A DNA stretch of 11,276 bases from DASQTB01 sp035642095 (GCA_035642095.1 DASQTB010000169.1:1-11276); one strand, 5' to 3'; positions 1 to 7,655 are shown, counted from the stretch's first letter. Numbers and translations: made by a program. The notes: a model not told the origin generated them from the letters alone.

Positions 1-1
1 C

Positions 2-1069
2 ATGGCCGTAACGACGGACGTTCGCCGAAGGATCACCGGGGAGCAGGTGGCCTCGTGGATCGGCCTGGCCCTGGCGGTGGGCGTCATGGTCCTGGTGATC
101 ATCGGCATCCGGACGCAGTTCTGGGCCCAGACCCGGAACGGACTGACCCTCGGGGCGATCTACGCCATGATGGCCCTCGGCTACACGATGGTGTACGGCG
201 TCCTCCAATTGATCAACTTCGCTCACTCCGAGGTGTTCATGATCGGGACCGTCGTCACCCTGTTTGCATTCCGGAGCTGGTTCGCCGTCGAGGAGCCTCT
301 GGGCGGCGTGGCGCTGATCGTTGTGATCATCGGAGGGCTGATCCCAGCCATGGCGGTTTCCGGGCTCACGGCGGTCGCCCTGGAGAGGGTGGCCTACCGG
401 CCGCTGCGCAAGCGGGGCGCACCGCGGCTGGCCTTCCTGATCAGCGCCATCGGAGCGTCCTTCGCCATCAGCTACGCGTTCAACCTGATGGACGGGAACC
501 ACTACATCCTGGACCTGCGGCTGCCGGGAATCCTCGGGCCGGCGCGTGAGGCAGCTCCGGTGGTCATGCAATCCGAGACCGCGTTCACGGTATTCGATAC
601 GCCGATCCAGAACACCCGGATCCTGGTGATCCTGGTCGCGGTGGGGATGATGTTCCTCCTCGACCGCATCGTGCGGAAGACCAAGCTCGGTCGGGGGATC
701 CGGGCCGTTGCCCAGGACGCCGAGACCGCCTCCCTGATGGGAGTGAACATCGACCGGGTCATCGTGTACACGTTCCTGATCGGCGGCATCATGGCCGGGG
801 CCGCGGGGACTCTGTGGGGCGTGTTCTTCCGAACGGCGGCATGGAACATCGGGTTCCTCCCGGGGATCAAGGCCTTTACGGCGGCGGTCCTGGGCGGGAT
901 CGGGAACCTCCGGGGGGCCATGGCGGGAGGGGTCCTGCTCGGTCTGGTCGAGGCCTACGGATCCGCGGCCATCGGTGCCCAGTGGAAGGACGTCATCGCC
1001 TTCGTCGTCCTGGTCGCCGTGCTGATGTTCCGGCCAACCGGCATCTTCGGCGAGCGCGTGGGAGCCTGA
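2..1069 (+). CDS. livH: Branched-chain amino acid ABC transporter permease LivH
   Basis: This is one of the two membrane subunits of a high-affinity branched-chain amino acid (HAAT) importer in the cytoplasmic membrane. The 355-residue product is largely hydrophobic with about eight membrane segments. It carries the LivH hallmark INFAHSEVFMIG at residues 71-82 and the cytoplasmic coupling loop at about 230-271 (GRGIRAVAQD, MGV, GGIMAGAAGTLWG). It ends with the family-typical LMFRPTGIFGE. The length is slightly above the usual 290-310 residues because of an N-terminal tail of about 15 residues. The ATG at position 2 is at the window edge, so a ribosome site cannot be checked and the true start could lie upstream. 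The stop is one base before livM, which suggests one operon. The substrate class follows from the family and is not proven. Confidence 0.93.
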   Translation: MAVTTDVRRRITGEQVASWIGLALAVGVMVLVIIGIRTQFWAQTRNGLTLGAIYAMMALGYTMVYGVLQLINFAHSEVFMIGTVVTLFAFRSWFAVEEPLGGVALIVVIIGGLIPAMAVSGLTAVALERVAYRPLRKRGAPRLAFLISAIGASFAISYAFNLMDGNHYILDLRLPGILGPAREAAPVVMQSETAFTVFDTPIQNTRILVILVAVGMMFLLDRIVRKTKLGRGIRAVAQDAETASLMGVNIDRVIVYTFLIGGIMAGAAGTLWGVFFRTAAWNIGFLPGIKAFTAAVLGGIGNLRGAMAGGVLLGLVEAYGSAAIGAQWKDVIAFVVLVAVLMFRPTGIFGERVGA

Positions 1070-1070
1070 C

Positions 1071-2675
1071 ATGACGGACCGTGATCCCCCCGGCGACACC
1101 GGGGCTCGCGAGGCGGACGCCGGGGAGGAGGTCCGGGTTGCCTCCGAGCCGCCCCGGGAGCCGGAGCCCGCCGAGGTCCGTCCGGGCGTGTCCAATCGCG
1201 TGGCCTGGGCTGTGGCCGCCGGCGTCCTCGCTGCCGCGTTGCTGTGGCTGATCGGCCGGCTGATCGACGCGCCGGAGCAGATGCTGGACCTGACGCCGGG
1301 GGCGTCGGCCGGAGTCATCGCCGCCGTCCTGGCCGGGGCGGTGCGCGATCCCGTGGGAAGGCTGGCCCTGGCGGGCCTGGTCGCTTTGGGCGGCCTGATC
1401 ACGTTCTTGATGCTCGACGCCCCGATCTTCGGAGTGTTCATGGCCGTGCTGATCCTGCTCCCCGCGGTGAATCGGATCACGGGCTTCGGCGGCACGGTCT
1501 CCCGGTCCCTCCGACCGGTGAGGGAGAGCTTCGTCACGTCGGTTCGCGAGCCGATCGGCCGGTGGGCTCAGCCTCGGCGGAGGGTCGTCGTCCCGGTGTT
1601 CGGCCTGCTGATCGTCGTGGTGTTCGCCTCGCTTCCCTATCTCAGCGACTGGTTCGACATCCCGACCTGGCTGAGCGCGGCGACCAGCGGAGGCACCCTG
1701 TCCCGGCTGGCCCTGTTCACGCTGTTCGCGCTGGGCCTGAACGTCGTGGTGGGGTTCGCCGGACTGCTGGACCTGGGCTACGTGGCCTTCTGGGCCATCG
1801 GCTCGTACACGGCGGCCATCCTGACCGGAGCGGCCGCCTACACCAAGGCGCTCCGGGCCGACCGGGACGTGCCGGAGCCGACCTGGGAGCCGTGGATGTG
1901 GCTGATCCTCGTGGCTGCCCTGGGGGTGGCGGTGGTGGCCGGGATCCTCTTGGGCTCGCCGACGCTCCGGTTGCGGGGGGATTATCTGGCCATCGTGACC
2001 CTGGGGTTCGGAGAGATCATCAGGATCGCCGCGAACAACTTCGCCGATCTGACGGTCGGGCCTCGGGGGGTGACCTCGATCCCGCACCCCCGGCTCACCG
2101 TTCCCGGTCAGGGGCTGGACAACGACATCCAGTGGGGAACGCTGATCGACGAGAAGTACTACTTCCTCCTGTTGGCGCTGGTCGTCCTGTGGATCATCGC
2201 CATCCGGTTCCTGGATCACTCCCGGATCGGACGGGCGTGGGTGGCCATCCGGGAGGACGAGGTGGCCGCGGCGGCGATGGGCGTCCCGGTCGTTAGGATG
2301 AAGTTGGCCGCCTTCGTCATCGGCGCCAGCACGGCCGGGGTCGGCGGCGTGATCTATGCGGAGCAGGCCAACTTCATCAATCCGGGGACGTTCGACATCC
2401 TGAACTCGATCCTTATCCTGTGCTGTGTGGTGATCGGGGGGATGGGCTCGATCCCGGGCTCCGTGGCCGGGGCGGCGGTGATCATCGTCCTCCCCGAGGT
2501 CTTCCGGGAGTTCAGCGAGTACCGGATCTTCGCCTTCGGCGTAGCCTTGGTCGTGGTGATGATCTTCCGGCCCCAGGGCCTGCTGCCCTCCAAGCGACGC
2601 CGGGCCGAGCTGAAAGGTACCGTGGCCGAGGAGCAGCTGTACGAGGCGCAGACCACGGGCGGAGGCGGTTCCTGA
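1071..2675 (+). CDS. livM: Branched-chain amino acid ABC transporter permease LivM, long form
   Basis: This is the second membrane subunit of the Liv importer. The conserved LivM core begins near residue 172. It shows LNVVVGFAGLLDLGYVAFWAIGSY (223-246), LRGDYLAIVTLGFGEIIRI (301-319), the coupling loop GRAWVAIREDEVAAAAMGV (387-405), and the C-terminal VIGGMGSIPG and MIFRPQGLLPSKRRR. At 534 residues it is longer than usual (about 320-425). The extra length is an acidic, proline-rich soluble head (1-42), three or four additional hydrophobic stretches (about 44-64, 77-92, 97-132) and a basic linker (143-171). A hydrophilic C-terminal tail ends in GGGGS. The ATG at 1071 follows a GGGAG ribosome site at 1060-1064. 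The stop shares one base with the livG start (TGATG), so translation is probably coupled. Confidence 0.93.
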   Translation: MTDRDPPGDTGAREADAGEEVRVASEPPREPEPAEVRPGVSNRVAWAVAAGVLAAALLWLIGRLIDAPEQMLDLTPGASAGVIAAVLAGAVRDPVGRLALAGLVALGGLITFLMLDAPIFGVFMAVLILLPAVNRITGFGGTVSRSLRPVRESFVTSVREPIGRWAQPRRRVVVPVFGLLIVVVFASLPYLSDWFDIPTWLSAATSGGTLSRLALFTLFALGLNVVVGFAGLLDLGYVAFWAIGSYTAAILTGAAAYTKALRADRDVPEPTWEPWMWLILVAALGVAVVAGILLGSPTLRLRGDYLAIVTLGFGEIIRIAANNFADLTVGPRGVTSIPHPRLTVPGQGLDNDIQWGTLIDEKYYFLLLALVVLWIIAIRFLDHSRIGRAWVAIREDEVAAAAMGVPVVRMKLAAFVIGASTAGVGGVIYAEQANFINPGTFDILNSILILCCVVIGGMGSIPGSVAGAAVIIVLPEVFREFSEYRIFAFGVALVVVMIFRPQGLLPSKRRRAELKGTVAEEQLYEAQTTGGGGS

Positions 2676-3505
2676 TGGCGATCCTGGAGGTCCGAGAGGT
2701 CACCAAGCGATTCGGAGGGCTCACCGCCCTCAAGGAGATCGACGTGGTGATCGAAGAAGGCCAGATCTTCGGCCTCATCGGGCCGAACGGAGCCGGCAAG
2801 ACCACCCTGTTCAACCTGGTCACGGGGATCTTCGCCCCCACCGTGGGCTCGATCCGGTTCGACGGCGAGGAGGTCCTCACCACTCGCTCGTTGGGGTTCA
2901 TTCCTCGGAAGCGGAAGCCCCACGAGATCACCCGGCTGGGGATCGGACGGACGTTCCAGAACATCCGCCTGTTCCAGAACATGACGGCCCTGGAGAACGT
3001 GATCGTGGGGACCGATGCCCATCATCGCCAGGGTGTCCTCCAGGCCATTTTCCGGACGCCGAAGATGCGCCGGGAGGAGCACGACGGGCAGGAGGAGGCG
3101 GAGGAGCAGCTCAAGTTCGTGGGAATCCACAAGTTCGCCAACGAGCTGGCCGGGAACCTCTCCTACGGAGACCAGCGGCGGGTGGAGATCGCCCGGGCCC
3201 TGGCCACCAAGCCCAAGCTCCTCCTCCTGGACGAGCCGGCGGCGGGGATGAACCCCACGGAGAAGGGGCGGCTGATGCAGCTCATCTCCCGGGTCCGGGA
3301 CCAGGGCGTGACGATCCTGGTCATCGAGCACGACATGAAGGTGGTGATGGGGATCTCGGACCTTGTGGCGGTGCTCGACTACGGGGAGAAGATCGCCGAG
3401 GGGCAGCCGGCCGAGGTCCAGCGGGATCCGCGAGTCATCGAGGCGTATCTCGGTCGAGGGGCCTCGGAATCGGGGGATGAGGATGCGCAACGGGTCACTT
3501 CTTGA
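2675..3505 (+). CDS. livG: Branched-chain amino acid ABC transporter ATP-binding protein LivG
   Basis: This is a cytoplasmic ATPase that powers the LivHM permease. The 276-residue product has all ABC motifs: Walker A GPNGAGKT (36-43), Q-loop Q95 in GRTFQNIRLF, signature LSYGDQRR (162-169), Walker B LLLLDEP (182-188) and the H-loop histidine H219 in VIEHDM. LSYGDQRR and the insert around 110-145 are typical of LivG rather than LivF. The start is the ATG at 2675, overlapping the livM stop, with GGAGG at 2661-2665. An upstream extension of the frame inside livM is not needed, because MAILEVREVTKRFGG is the normal family N-terminus. The 3' end overlaps the livF start by 23 bp. Confidence 0.95.
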   Translation: MAILEVREVTKRFGGLTALKEIDVVIEEGQIFGLIGPNGAGKTTLFNLVTGIFAPTVGSIRFDGEEVLTTRSLGFIPRKRKPHEITRLGIGRTFQNIRLFQNMTALENVIVGTDAHHRQGVLQAIFRTPKMRREEHDGQEEAEEQLKFVGIHKFANELAGNLSYGDQRRVEIARALATKPKLLLLDEPAAGMNPTEKGRLMQLISRVRDQGVTILVIEHDMKVVMGISDLVAVLDYGEKIAEGQPAEVQRDPRVIEAYLGRGASESGDEDAQRVTS

Positions 3506-4199
3506 GCTGAAGGAGATCCGAGTTCGGTACGGGGGGATCGAGGCCGTCAAGGGGATCTCCCTGGACGTCGGCGAGGGCGAGCTCGTCACGCTGATCGGGG
3601 GGAACGGCGCCGGGAAGACCACAACCCTGAAGACGATCTCCGGGGTGAAGCGCCCGTCCGAGGGGAACATCTTCTACAAGGGCGAGCGGATCGACGAGCT
3701 CCGGGCCGACGAGATCGTCGCCCTCGGCATCTGTCAGGCCCCGGAAGGCCGCCACATCTTCCCCAGGATGACCGTCCGGGAGAACCTGCTGATGGGGGCG
3801 TACAACCGCAAGGGGCACGCCACCGAGGATTTCGACCGCGTCTTCGGCCTGTTCCCCGTCCTCAAGGAACGCCAGGGACAGGCCGGGGGCACCCTCTCGG
3901 GTGGGGAGCAGCAGATGCTGGCCATCGGCCGGGCCCTGATGTCCAACCCGACCGTCCTCATGCTGGACGAGCCCTCCCTCGGCCTGGCCCCCCTCCTGGT
4001 GGAGCGGATCTTCGACCTCCTCCGGGAGATCCACGACCAGGGCACGACCATCCTCCTGGTGGAGCAGAACGCCCAGATGGCCCTCCGGCTGGCCGATCGC
4101 GGGTACGTCATCGAGTCCGGCGAGATCGTGCTCCACGACGCGGCCGACAAGCTGATGGGGGACGAGCAGGTCCGGAAGGCCTATCTGGGGGAGGAGTAG
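3483..4199 (+). CDS. livF: Branched-chain amino acid ABC transporter ATP-binding protein LivF
   Basis: This is the second ATPase of the Liv importer, pairing with LivG. The 238-residue product has Walker A GGNGAGKT (39-46), Q-loop Q85 in CQAPEGRHIFPRMTV, signature LSGGEQQ (138-144) and Walker B LMLDEP (159-164). The H-loop position holds glutamine (VEQN, Q195), as is normal for LivF. The start is uncertain between ATG 3477 and ATG 3483, which are two codons apart. I chose 3483 because the GGGGG tract at 3472-3476 is then about 6 bases upstream, and because SLLELKEIRVRYGG needs only a short lead. Both starts lie inside the end of livG, so the two are probably translationally coupled. This is the last gene of the liv cluster, and no clear intrinsic terminator follows it. 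Confidence 0.94.
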   Translation: MRNGSLLELKEIRVRYGGIEAVKGISLDVGEGELVTLIGGNGAGKTTTLKTISGVKRPSEGNIFYKGERIDELRADEIVALGICQAPEGRHIFPRMTVRENLLMGAYNRKGHATEDFDRVFGLFPVLKERQGQAGGTLSGGEQQMLAIGRALMSNPTVLMLDEPSLGLAPLLVERIFDLLREIHDQGTTILLVEQNAQMALRLADRGYVIESGEIVLHDAADKLMGDEQVRKAYLGEE

Positions 4200-4220
4200 C
4201 CCCGGGCGATTTCGACTGGG

Positions 4221-4249
4221 TTGAGAAGGTGAAACGGCCCGACTACCAT
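4221..4249 (+). promoter_or_regulatory. Predicted sigma70/SigA-type promoter for the second ABC operon
   Basis: The 109-bp gap between livF and the binding-protein gene contains TTGAGA (4221-4226), a spacer of exactly 17 bp and TACCAT (4244-4249). This matches TTGACA at five of six positions and TATAAT at four of six, and it fits the TANNNT form common in high-GC Gram-positives. Transcription would start near 4256 and leave a leader of about 50 bases with a strong AAGGAGG ribosome site at 4297-4303. A CCGGCC/GGCCGG pair (4251-4256 and 4272-4277) could form a weak leader hairpin. The call rests on sequence match only. Confidence 0.6.
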
Positions 4250-4308
4250 TCCGGCCGAGGCGGTCGTCGGAGGCCGGCCGCGGGGACGGCAAAACCAAGG
4301 AGGGGATC

Positions 4309-5187
4309 GTGAGCGGACGGAAGCGAGTGCTCCTATCGGCGTTCCTGGGGCTGGCCCTGGTGGCGGGCGGCTGCGGCGAGGAGGACACCACCGTTGGCGG
4401 TGGCGGCGGAGGGGGGGGTGGGGAAGCGACCCCGGAGCCCACCTTCACCACACTGGAGGAGGGGACCCTCCAGGTGGCGTCCTGCCTCGACTTCCCGCCG
4501 TTCGAGTCGGTGAAGGGCGGGGACGAGGTCGGTTTCGACGTGGACCTCGCTGAGGAGGTCGGCAACCGCCTCGGGCTCGAGGTGCAGTGGGTCCGGGCGG
4601 ACTTCGACACCGTCTTCACGGCCATCGCGGCCAACCAGTTCGACATGGTGGCCGCCGCGGTGACCTCGACGGGCGACCTCGGTGAGGAGAGAGACCAGAT
4701 CGTGGACTTCTCCGACCCCTACTTCAACTCGCGCCAGTCGCTGGCGGTGAACGTCCAGGAGACGCCGGACATCGCCTCGACCGACGACCTGGGCGAGGGT
4801 GATGTGATCGCCGTTCAGCGCGGTTCCACCGGAAAGGCTTGGGCTGAGGACAACCTGACGGATCAGGGCGTCGAGCTGAGGACGTTCCAGGTCGTCTCGG
4901 ACATGTTCCGCGACCTGGAGGCGGGCAACGTCACCGGCATCATCAACGACGAGCCGGGCTCCGCGGGGGCCATCGAGGCGCAGGGGCTGGAGGGCACGGT
5001 CGAGGTGGTCGAGCCAATCGACACGAACGAGAAGTACTCGTTCGTGTTCTCGCCGGACAACCCGGAGCTCCGGGACTCTGCGAACCAGGCGTTGGCGGAG
5101 ATCATCGAGGACGGGACGTACGCGACGATCTTCGAGCAGTACTTCCCGGGCGTCGAGGTCCCGCCCGAATACCAGCCGTCCGCCTAG
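4309..5187 (+). CDS. Amino acid ABC transporter substrate-binding lipoprotein (SBP_bac_3 family)
   Basis: This extracytoplasmic binding protein should capture an amino acid and deliver it to the permease downstream. The 292-residue product starts with a basic n-region (MSGRKR), a hydrophobic core and a lipobox-like LVAGGC, predicting lipidation at C22. A nine-glycine linker (30-38) and a Pro/Glu/Thr stretch follow. The mature domain has the family signature GFDVDLAEEVGNRL (75-88), VDFSDPYF (132-139), the RGSTG loop (171-175) and IINDEPGSAG (211-220) where ligand-binding residues sit. The start is GTG 4309, with AAGGAGG at 4297-4303 and five bases of spacing. The exact ligand cannot be read from the sequence. 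Polar or acidic amino acids are the usual substrates of such systems. Confidence 0.93.
   Translation: MSGRKRVLLSAFLGLALVAGGCGEEDTTVGGGGGGGGGEATPEPTFTTLEEGTLQVASCLDFPPFESVKGGDEVGFDVDLAEEVGNRLGLEVQWVRADFDTVFTAIAANQFDMVAAAVTSTGDLGEERDQIVDFSDPYFNSRQSLAVNVQETPDIASTDDLGEGDVIAVQRGSTGKAWAEDNLTDQGVELRTFQVVSDMFRDLEAGNVTGIINDEPGSAGAIEAQGLEGTVEVVEPIDTNEKYSFVFSPDNPELRDSANQALAEIIEDGTYATIFEQYFPGVEVPPEYQPSA
4396..4423 (+). repeat. G-rich low-complexity tract encoding the poly-glycine linker
   Basis: Twenty-eight bases of mostly G (GG pairs, then a run of eight G at 4411-4418, then GGGG) encode nine consecutive glycines just after the lipobox cysteine. The tract could be prone to slippage and to G-quadruplex formation on the coding strand or mRNA. 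It is in frame as given. Confidence 0.85.
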
Positions 5188-5206
5188 CGGAAGGAAGTCA
5201 AGAAGA

Positions 5207-5240
5207 GAGGGCCCGTGCTCATCGCTGGGCACGGGCCCTC
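5207..5240 (+). promoter_or_regulatory. Perfect 12-bp stem-loop between binding-protein and permease genes
   Basis: GAGGGCCCGTGC (5207-5218) and GCACGGGCCCTC (5229-5240) are exact reverse complements around a 10-base loop. The element begins 19 bases after the binding-protein stop and ends 8 bases before the permease ribosome site. No T-run follows, so a classical intrinsic terminator is unlikely. In ABC operons such intercistronic hairpins are known to protect the upstream mRNA or partly stop transcription, so the binding protein is made in excess over the permease. That role is inferred here. Confidence 0.8.
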
Positions 5241-5259
5241 GGGCATCCAGGAGGCCCGG

Positions 5260-6543
5260 ATGACCATCGCGTCGAGCCGCCCAGGTCAGCGGGATCTGGC
5301 AGAGACTCCCCAGGAGGTCCGCGAGGTCCAGTTCGCGATCACCACGCTGGGGCTCGGGGTCGCCGCTGTGGCGCTGGCCGTCGGTGGGCCGGTCCTGATC
5401 GTCCTGGGGGCCGGCCTGGCCGCGTCGGACCTGTTCGGTGTCTTCGCCTCGCCGGTTGCCCTGATGTGGCTGGTTGTCGGACTCGGGGGGGCCGGCCTGG
5501 CCTTCTCCCGGGATCGGCGCGTGGTGGCGATCGCTGTAGCGGCCACCGCCGTCATGGTCCCCGTGATCGTTGCGGGGTTTCAGGGACTGGTTCCGTACAG
5601 CCGGGCGGTCAACGCCTTCATGTCGACGGGCTCGCTGATCGCCATGCTCGGCGGCGTAGCCCTCGGCGTGGCGGCGATCCTGGCAGGATTCGGCCGCTAC
5701 GGGCGGATGCCCACCAAGCGGGCCCGGGAGCAGGCCATCGCCGGCGCCGTCCTGGGCATCGAGGCGGTGGTCGTGGGGCTGACCTTCCTGGCGTTCCGGA
5801 CGCTGGGCGATCCCGACCGCTTCGTGTTCCACTTCTTCAACGTCGGCATCCTCGAGGGCACTGGAGGCGTATTCCTACGGGGAGCCATCAACACAGTCAT
5901 CCTCGCTGTGGTGGGAGAGCTCGGCGGCATCGTGCTGGGACTCCTCCTTGCTCTCCTGGCGCTTTCCAAGCGCGCGGTGGTCCGGGCTCCCGCCCGCGTC
6001 TACATCAACTTCTTCCGCGGCACCCCGCTGATCTGGCAGCTCTCGGTGTTCTACTTCGGTTTTTCGCTCGGCCTGGGCATCCGTCTGGAGCTCACGATCG
6101 GCCCGGTTCAGCTCTCGGCGGCCTACGTGACCGCCATGGTGGTTTTCATCCTAAACACGGGAGCTTACGGCGCCGAGGTGTTCCGCGCGGGGATTCAGTC
6201 CATCGAGCGGGGGCAGATGGAGGCGGCCCAATCCCTGGGGATGACGTACGGCCAGGCGATGCGGTTCGCGATCGTTCCCCAGGCGGTCCGCCGGGTGATC
6301 CCCCCGCTGCTGAACGAGTTCGTGATCCTCATCAAGGATACCTCGCTGGTGGTGGTGCTGGGGCTGTTCCCCGAGAACTACGACCTGTTCACCACCGCCA
6401 GGGAGGGCTACTCGGCCACGTTCAACGCTTCCTTCTTCACCGCCGCCGCCCTCGGTTACCTGGTGGTGACGCTGCCGCTCATTGGAGCGGTGAACGCGGT
6501 GGAGAAGCGGCTCCGCAGCGGGCTGGTCACGGTGACCACGTGA
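5260..6543 (+). CDS. Amino acid ABC transporter permease (HisM/GlnP type) with extra N-terminal membrane region
   Basis: This is the membrane channel of the second importer. The core permease occupies about residues 205-427. It shows RGAINTVILAVVGELGGIVLG, the family block YINFFRGTPLIWQL (248-261), and the EAA loop EAAQSLGMTYGQAMRFAIVPQAVRRVIPPLLNEF (321-353) that contacts the ATPase, followed by IKDTSL. The first 200 residues hold about five further hydrophobic segments (near 26-54, 62-82, 88-106, 125-145, 160-180). These are not part of the usual core, which is about 220 residues long. The start is ATG 5260, with AGGAGG at 5249-5254 and five bases of spacing. A GTG at 5215 lies inside the stem-loop and lacks support. 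With one permease gene and one ATPase gene, the channel is probably a homodimer. Confidence 0.92.
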   Translation: MTIASSRPGQRDLAETPQEVREVQFAITTLGLGVAAVALAVGGPVLIVLGAGLAASDLFGVFASPVALMWLVVGLGGAGLAFSRDRRVVAIAVAATAVMVPVIVAGFQGLVPYSRAVNAFMSTGSLIAMLGGVALGVAAILAGFGRYGRMPTKRAREQAIAGAVLGIEAVVVGLTFLAFRTLGDPDRFVFHFFNVGILEGTGGVFLRGAINTVILAVVGELGGIVLGLLLALLALSKRAVVRAPARVYINFFRGTPLIWQLSVFYFGFSLGLGIRLELTIGPVQLSAAYVTAMVVFILNTGAYGAEVFRAGIQSIERGQMEAAQSLGMTYGQAMRFAIVPQAVRRVIPPLLNEFVILIKDTSLVVVLGLFPENYDLFTTAREGYSATFNASFFTAAALGYLVVTLPLIGAVNAVEKRLRSGLVTVTT

Positions 6544-7274
6544 GCGCGCCGCTCGTCCGCCTCGAGGGAGTACACAAGTGGTTCGGGGACCTCCACGTTC
6601 TGAAGGGGATCGACCTCGGGGTCGAGCCGAAGGAGGTCGTCGTGGTGATCGGGCCTTCGGGGTCCGGGAAGTCCACACTGCTCAGAACGATCAACCTGCT
6701 GGAGGAACCTACCGCTGGCCGGGTGTTCTTCGAGGACACCGAGCTCACCGACGTTCGGACGAACCTCAACCGGGTCCGGGCACACCTGGGGATCGTGTTC
6801 CAGGCGTTCAACCTGTTCCCTCACAAGACCGCACTCCAGAACATCACCATGGCCCTGGACAAGGTCCTGGGACTGGACGACGAGGAAGCTCGCCGGCGGG
6901 CCACGCAGGAGCTCGACCACGTCGGCGTTGCGCACAAGGCCGATGCCTATCCCGGCCAGCTGTCCGGCGGGCAGCAGCAGCGAGTGGCCATCGCCCGAGC
7001 CCTGGCCATGCGCCCCAAGGTCATGCTGTTCGACGAGGTGACCTCGGCGCTGGACCCCGAGCTGATCCAAGAGGTCCTCGACGTCATGAAGCGGCTGGCC
7101 GACGAGGGCATGACCATGGTGGTGGTCACCCACGAGATGGGCTTCGCCCGCACCGTGGGCACCCGGCTGCTGTTCCTGGACGAGGGCCGGATCCTGGCCG
7201 ACGGTCAGCCTCGCGACATCTTCCACAACCCGGACAACGAGCGGATCCAGCAGTTCTTCAGCCGTATCCTGTGA
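6540..7274 (+). CDS. Amino acid ABC transporter ATP-binding protein (GlnQ/HisP family)
   Basis: This cytoplasmic ATPase drives the permease encoded just upstream. The 244-residue product is full length for the family. It shows Walker A GPSGSGKS (38-45), Q-loop Q88 in GIVFQAFNLFPHKTALQNI, signature LSGGQQQR (141-148), Walker B VMLFDE (161-166), the SALDPEL D-loop and the H-loop histidine H198 in VVVTHEMGFAR. The start is GTG 6540, which overlaps the permease stop as GTGA. No good ribosome site is visible, so re-initiation after permease termination is likely. The same type of overlap joins it to the cupredoxin gene downstream. The frame is open for a long way upstream inside the permease gene, but that part has no relation to the ATPase fold. 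Confidence 0.95.
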   Translation: MSAPLVRLEGVHKWFGDLHVLKGIDLGVEPKEVVVVIGPSGSGKSTLLRTINLLEEPTAGRVFFEDTELTDVRTNLNRVRAHLGIVFQAFNLFPHKTALQNITMALDKVLGLDDEEARRRATQELDHVGVAHKADAYPGQLSGGQQQRVAIARALAMRPKVMLFDEVTSALDPELIQEVLDVMKRLADEGMTMVVVTHEMGFARTVGTRLLFLDEGRILADGQPRDIFHNPDNERIQQFFSRIL

Positions 7275-7630
7275 CGCTCGGTCGGGTTCCCCGCATCTCG
7301 CTGGTCCTGCTCGTCGCGTCCTGCTCGAGCGTTGGTCCTTCGGTCCGCCACAGTCGGCCGTACGTGGTGACGGCGATCGACTATCACTTCCACGATGCCC
7401 ACCCTTCGCTGCCCATCCCGCTCGATCGGGCGGTCCAGTTCAGCAATCAGGGCCGGAACCGGCACAACGTGACGATCGAAGGGACGGATTACGACCGGAC
7501 GTTCGGACCGGGGAAGCGGATCACGGTCGACCCGATCCGATCGTTGCTGGCAGAGCCGGGACAGTACCCGTTCTTCTGCAAGCTGCACGCCGATCGGGGG
7601 ATGAGCGGGGTGCTGATCCTGGTGGAGTGA
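7271..7630 (+). CDS. Small cupredoxin (type 1 copper) lipoprotein
   Basis: The 119-residue product has a short signal sequence (MTLGRVPRISLVLLVASC) with a good lipobox VASC, predicting lipidation at C18 and anchoring outside the membrane. The rest has the cupredoxin pattern. One histidine lies in NRHNV (H65), and the C-terminal cluster FFCKLHADRGM supplies C103, H106 and M111, spaced C-x2-H-x4-M, as in type 1 blue copper sites. IDYHFHDAHPSLP and VQFSNQGRNRHNV match the usual first strands. The function could be electron transfer or metal handling, and the partner is unknown. The start is GTG 7271, overlapping the ATPase stop as GTGA, with no Shine-Dalgarno visible. It is therefore translationally coupled to the amino acid importer and is the last gene of that operon. 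Confidence 0.85.
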   Translation: MTLGRVPRISLVLLVASCSSVGPSVRHSRPYVVTAIDYHFHDAHPSLPIPLDRAVQFSNQGRNRHNVTIEGTDYDRTFGPGKRITVDPIRSLLAEPGQYPFFCKLHADRGMSGVLILVE

Positions 7631-7655
7631 GGTGCAACCCGAGGTAGGAAGATGA

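Noticed and set aside
993..2219. Minus-strand open frame of 408 codons opposite livM
   Set aside because: Its Asp/Gln/Arg/Gly-rich translation resembles a GC-skew artefact, and LivM motifs on the plus strand explain the sequence.
2..4199. Liv cluster as an urea or amide (Urt) transporter
   Set aside because: Urt permeases are relatives of LivH and LivM, but no urease genes or Urt-specific features are visible, so the general branched-chain assignment is kept.
5215..5259. Upstream GTG start for the permease
   Set aside because: The codon lies within the stem-loop without a ribosome site, while ATG 5260 has AGGAGG at ideal spacing.
4333..5832. Minus-strand open frame of 499 codons across the binding-protein and permease genes
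   Set aside because: It is low-complexity charged sequence without domains, and the plus strand carries two well-supported genes with ribosome sites.
5466..6539. Upstream in-frame extension of the ATPase gene
   Set aside because: The ABC ATPase fold begins right after GTG 6540. The extension is an off-frame reading of the permease gene.
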